The notes beneath the pieces are model-generated. The model was not told the DNA's origin. It worked only from the letters and a program-made list of their open reading frames with translations, and made no database searches. DNA of 5,082 bases from SFTH01 sp051878085. GTDB taxonomy: Bacteria > Bacillota > Clostridia > Christensenellales > Aristaeellaceae. The first letter of the stretch is position 1, and each line of letters begins with the position of its first letter. A program made the translations under genes and the position numbers. The stretch is from positions 1 to 5,082 of the forward strand of contig JBJEJN010000003.1 of the NCBI GenBank assembly GCA_051878085.1, in the 5' to 3' direction. Below are positions 4,412 to 5,082 of this stretch, in pieces.

Positions 4412-5082
4412 ATGGAGAACAAACTTCGTGAGATCCGTGAGCGCGTGCTGAACGAGCTCAGCGAAGCGAAGGCGACCAGCCGCCTGGAGCAGATTCGCGT
4501 CAACGTCCTCGGCAAGAAGGGCGAGCTGACCGGTCTGCTGCGCGGCATGGGCCAGCTGCCCGCCGAGGAGCGCCCGAAGATGGGCCAGCTGGTAAACGAC
4601 GTGCGCAAGGCCCTGGAGGAGGCGCTGGACAAGCGCAGCGCCGAGCTGAAGGAGCGCGAGAAGCAGGCCCGCCTGGAGGCCGAGGCCGTGGACGTGACCC
4701 TGCCCGGCCCCGAGCGCAGCGCCGGCTCCCTGCATCCGATGAACATCGCCCTTAACAAGATGATCGACATCTTCGTGGGCATGGGCTACGAGGTCGTGGA
4801 GGGCCCCGAGGTGGAGTACGACCACTACAACTTCGAGCTGCTGAACATCCCGAAGAACCATCCGGCGCGCGACGCGCAGGACACCTTCTACGTGGACGAC
4901 AACATCGTGCTGCGCACCCACACCTCCCCGGTGCAGGCCCGCATCATGACCACCCGCAAGCCGCCCATCCGCATCATCTGCCCGGGCCGCGTGTACCGCG
5001 CCGACGAGGCCGACGCCACCCACTCTCCGGTGTTCCATCAGATGGAGGGCCTGGTCATCGATGAAAACATCACCATGGGCGA
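4412..5082 (+). CDS. pheS: Phenylalanyl-tRNA synthetase alpha subunit, 3'-truncated by window edge
   Basis: PheS is the catalytic alpha subunit of the cytosolic alpha2-beta2 synthetase that charges tRNA-Phe with phenylalanine using ATP. The first 223 codons are visible and remain open at the edge; the family is about 340 residues, so roughly 115 residues, including class II motif 3, lie beyond. The N-terminal coiled-coil arm that contacts tRNA covers about 1-90, with the LGKKGELT...RGMG segment at 33-47 and EERPKMG at 52-58. The catalytic domain starts near 105 with SLHPMN; motif 1 is around 118-135 (GYEVVEGPEVE); HPARDAQDTFY is at 150-160; LRTHTSPVQ at 167-175; and motif 2 at 192-213 (GRVYR...DATHS...FHQMEG). 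The ATG at 4412 is the first in-frame start after the T-box terminator. pheT usually follows and would lie downstream. Every marker is intact. Confidence 0.97.
   Translation, partial: MENKLREIRERVLNELSEAKATSRLEQIRVNVLGKKGELTGLLRGMGQLPAEERPKMGQLVNDVRKALEEALDKRSAELKEREKQARLEAEAVDVTLPGPERSAGSLHPMNIALNKMIDIFVGMGYEVVEGPEVEYDHYNFELLNIPKNHPARDAQDTFYVDDNIVLRTHTSPVQARIMTTRKPPIRIICPGRVYRADEADATHSPVFHQMEGLVIDENITMG

Noticed and set aside
4331..5038. Open frame of 235 codons on the - strand opposite pheS
   Set aside because: It is rich in Val/His/Leu/Ala runs produced by the complement of GC-rich pheS codons, and pheS itself is unmistakable.

Overview
The window is a GC-rich stretch of bacterial chromosome with every recognised gene on the + strand. 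A tRNA-sensing T-box leader, strong AAGGAG-type ribosome binding sites and the rdgB/phosphodiesterase gene pair point to a Firmicute, most likely a high-GC member of the Clostridia. This assignment is inference, as there is no rRNA or other taxonomic marker. No prophage, insertion sequence, CRISPR array or tRNA gene is visible.

Positions 1-1977 hold a tightly packed operon. It contains the 3' part of rdgB (XTP/dITP diphosphatase, cut by the window edge), a YfcE/MJ0936-type phosphodiesterase, a Dabb alpha/beta-barrel protein, and a 205-residue protein made of two L-rhamnose-mutarotase-like halves. Stop and start codons overlap at the first two junctions (GTGA, ATGA), and 5 bases separate the third pair. 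A 13-bp GC-rich hairpin with a T-run ends the unit. The first two genes are a nucleotide and phosphoester housekeeping pair. The last two both belong to the dimeric alpha+beta barrel fold group, and their substrates are unknown.

Positions 2009-3161 are a single-gene unit. An extended -10 promoter drives a secreted cell-wall protein with a signal peptide, two SH3-like domains, a Pro/Glu/Lys linker and a phage-tail-lysozyme-type catalytic domain. A GC-rich hairpin follows it. Positions 3183-4070 encode a ten-helix EamA/DMT-family transporter. The base run around its ribosome binding site can pair with the 3' arm of the preceding hairpin.

Positions 4085-5082 hold pheS and its regulation: a consensus promoter (TTGAAA, 17 bp, TATAAT), a T-box leader of about 250 bases with a UUC (Phe) specifier, mutually exclusive antiterminator and terminator hairpins, and the first 223 codons of phenylalanyl-tRNA synthetase alpha. 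The best leads are the duplicated mutarotase protein with a first copy lacking the catalytic Tyr/His, its operon setting, the stand-alone SH3-lysozyme protein, and a non-consensus base in the T-box bulge. No wholly new multi-gene system is evident.
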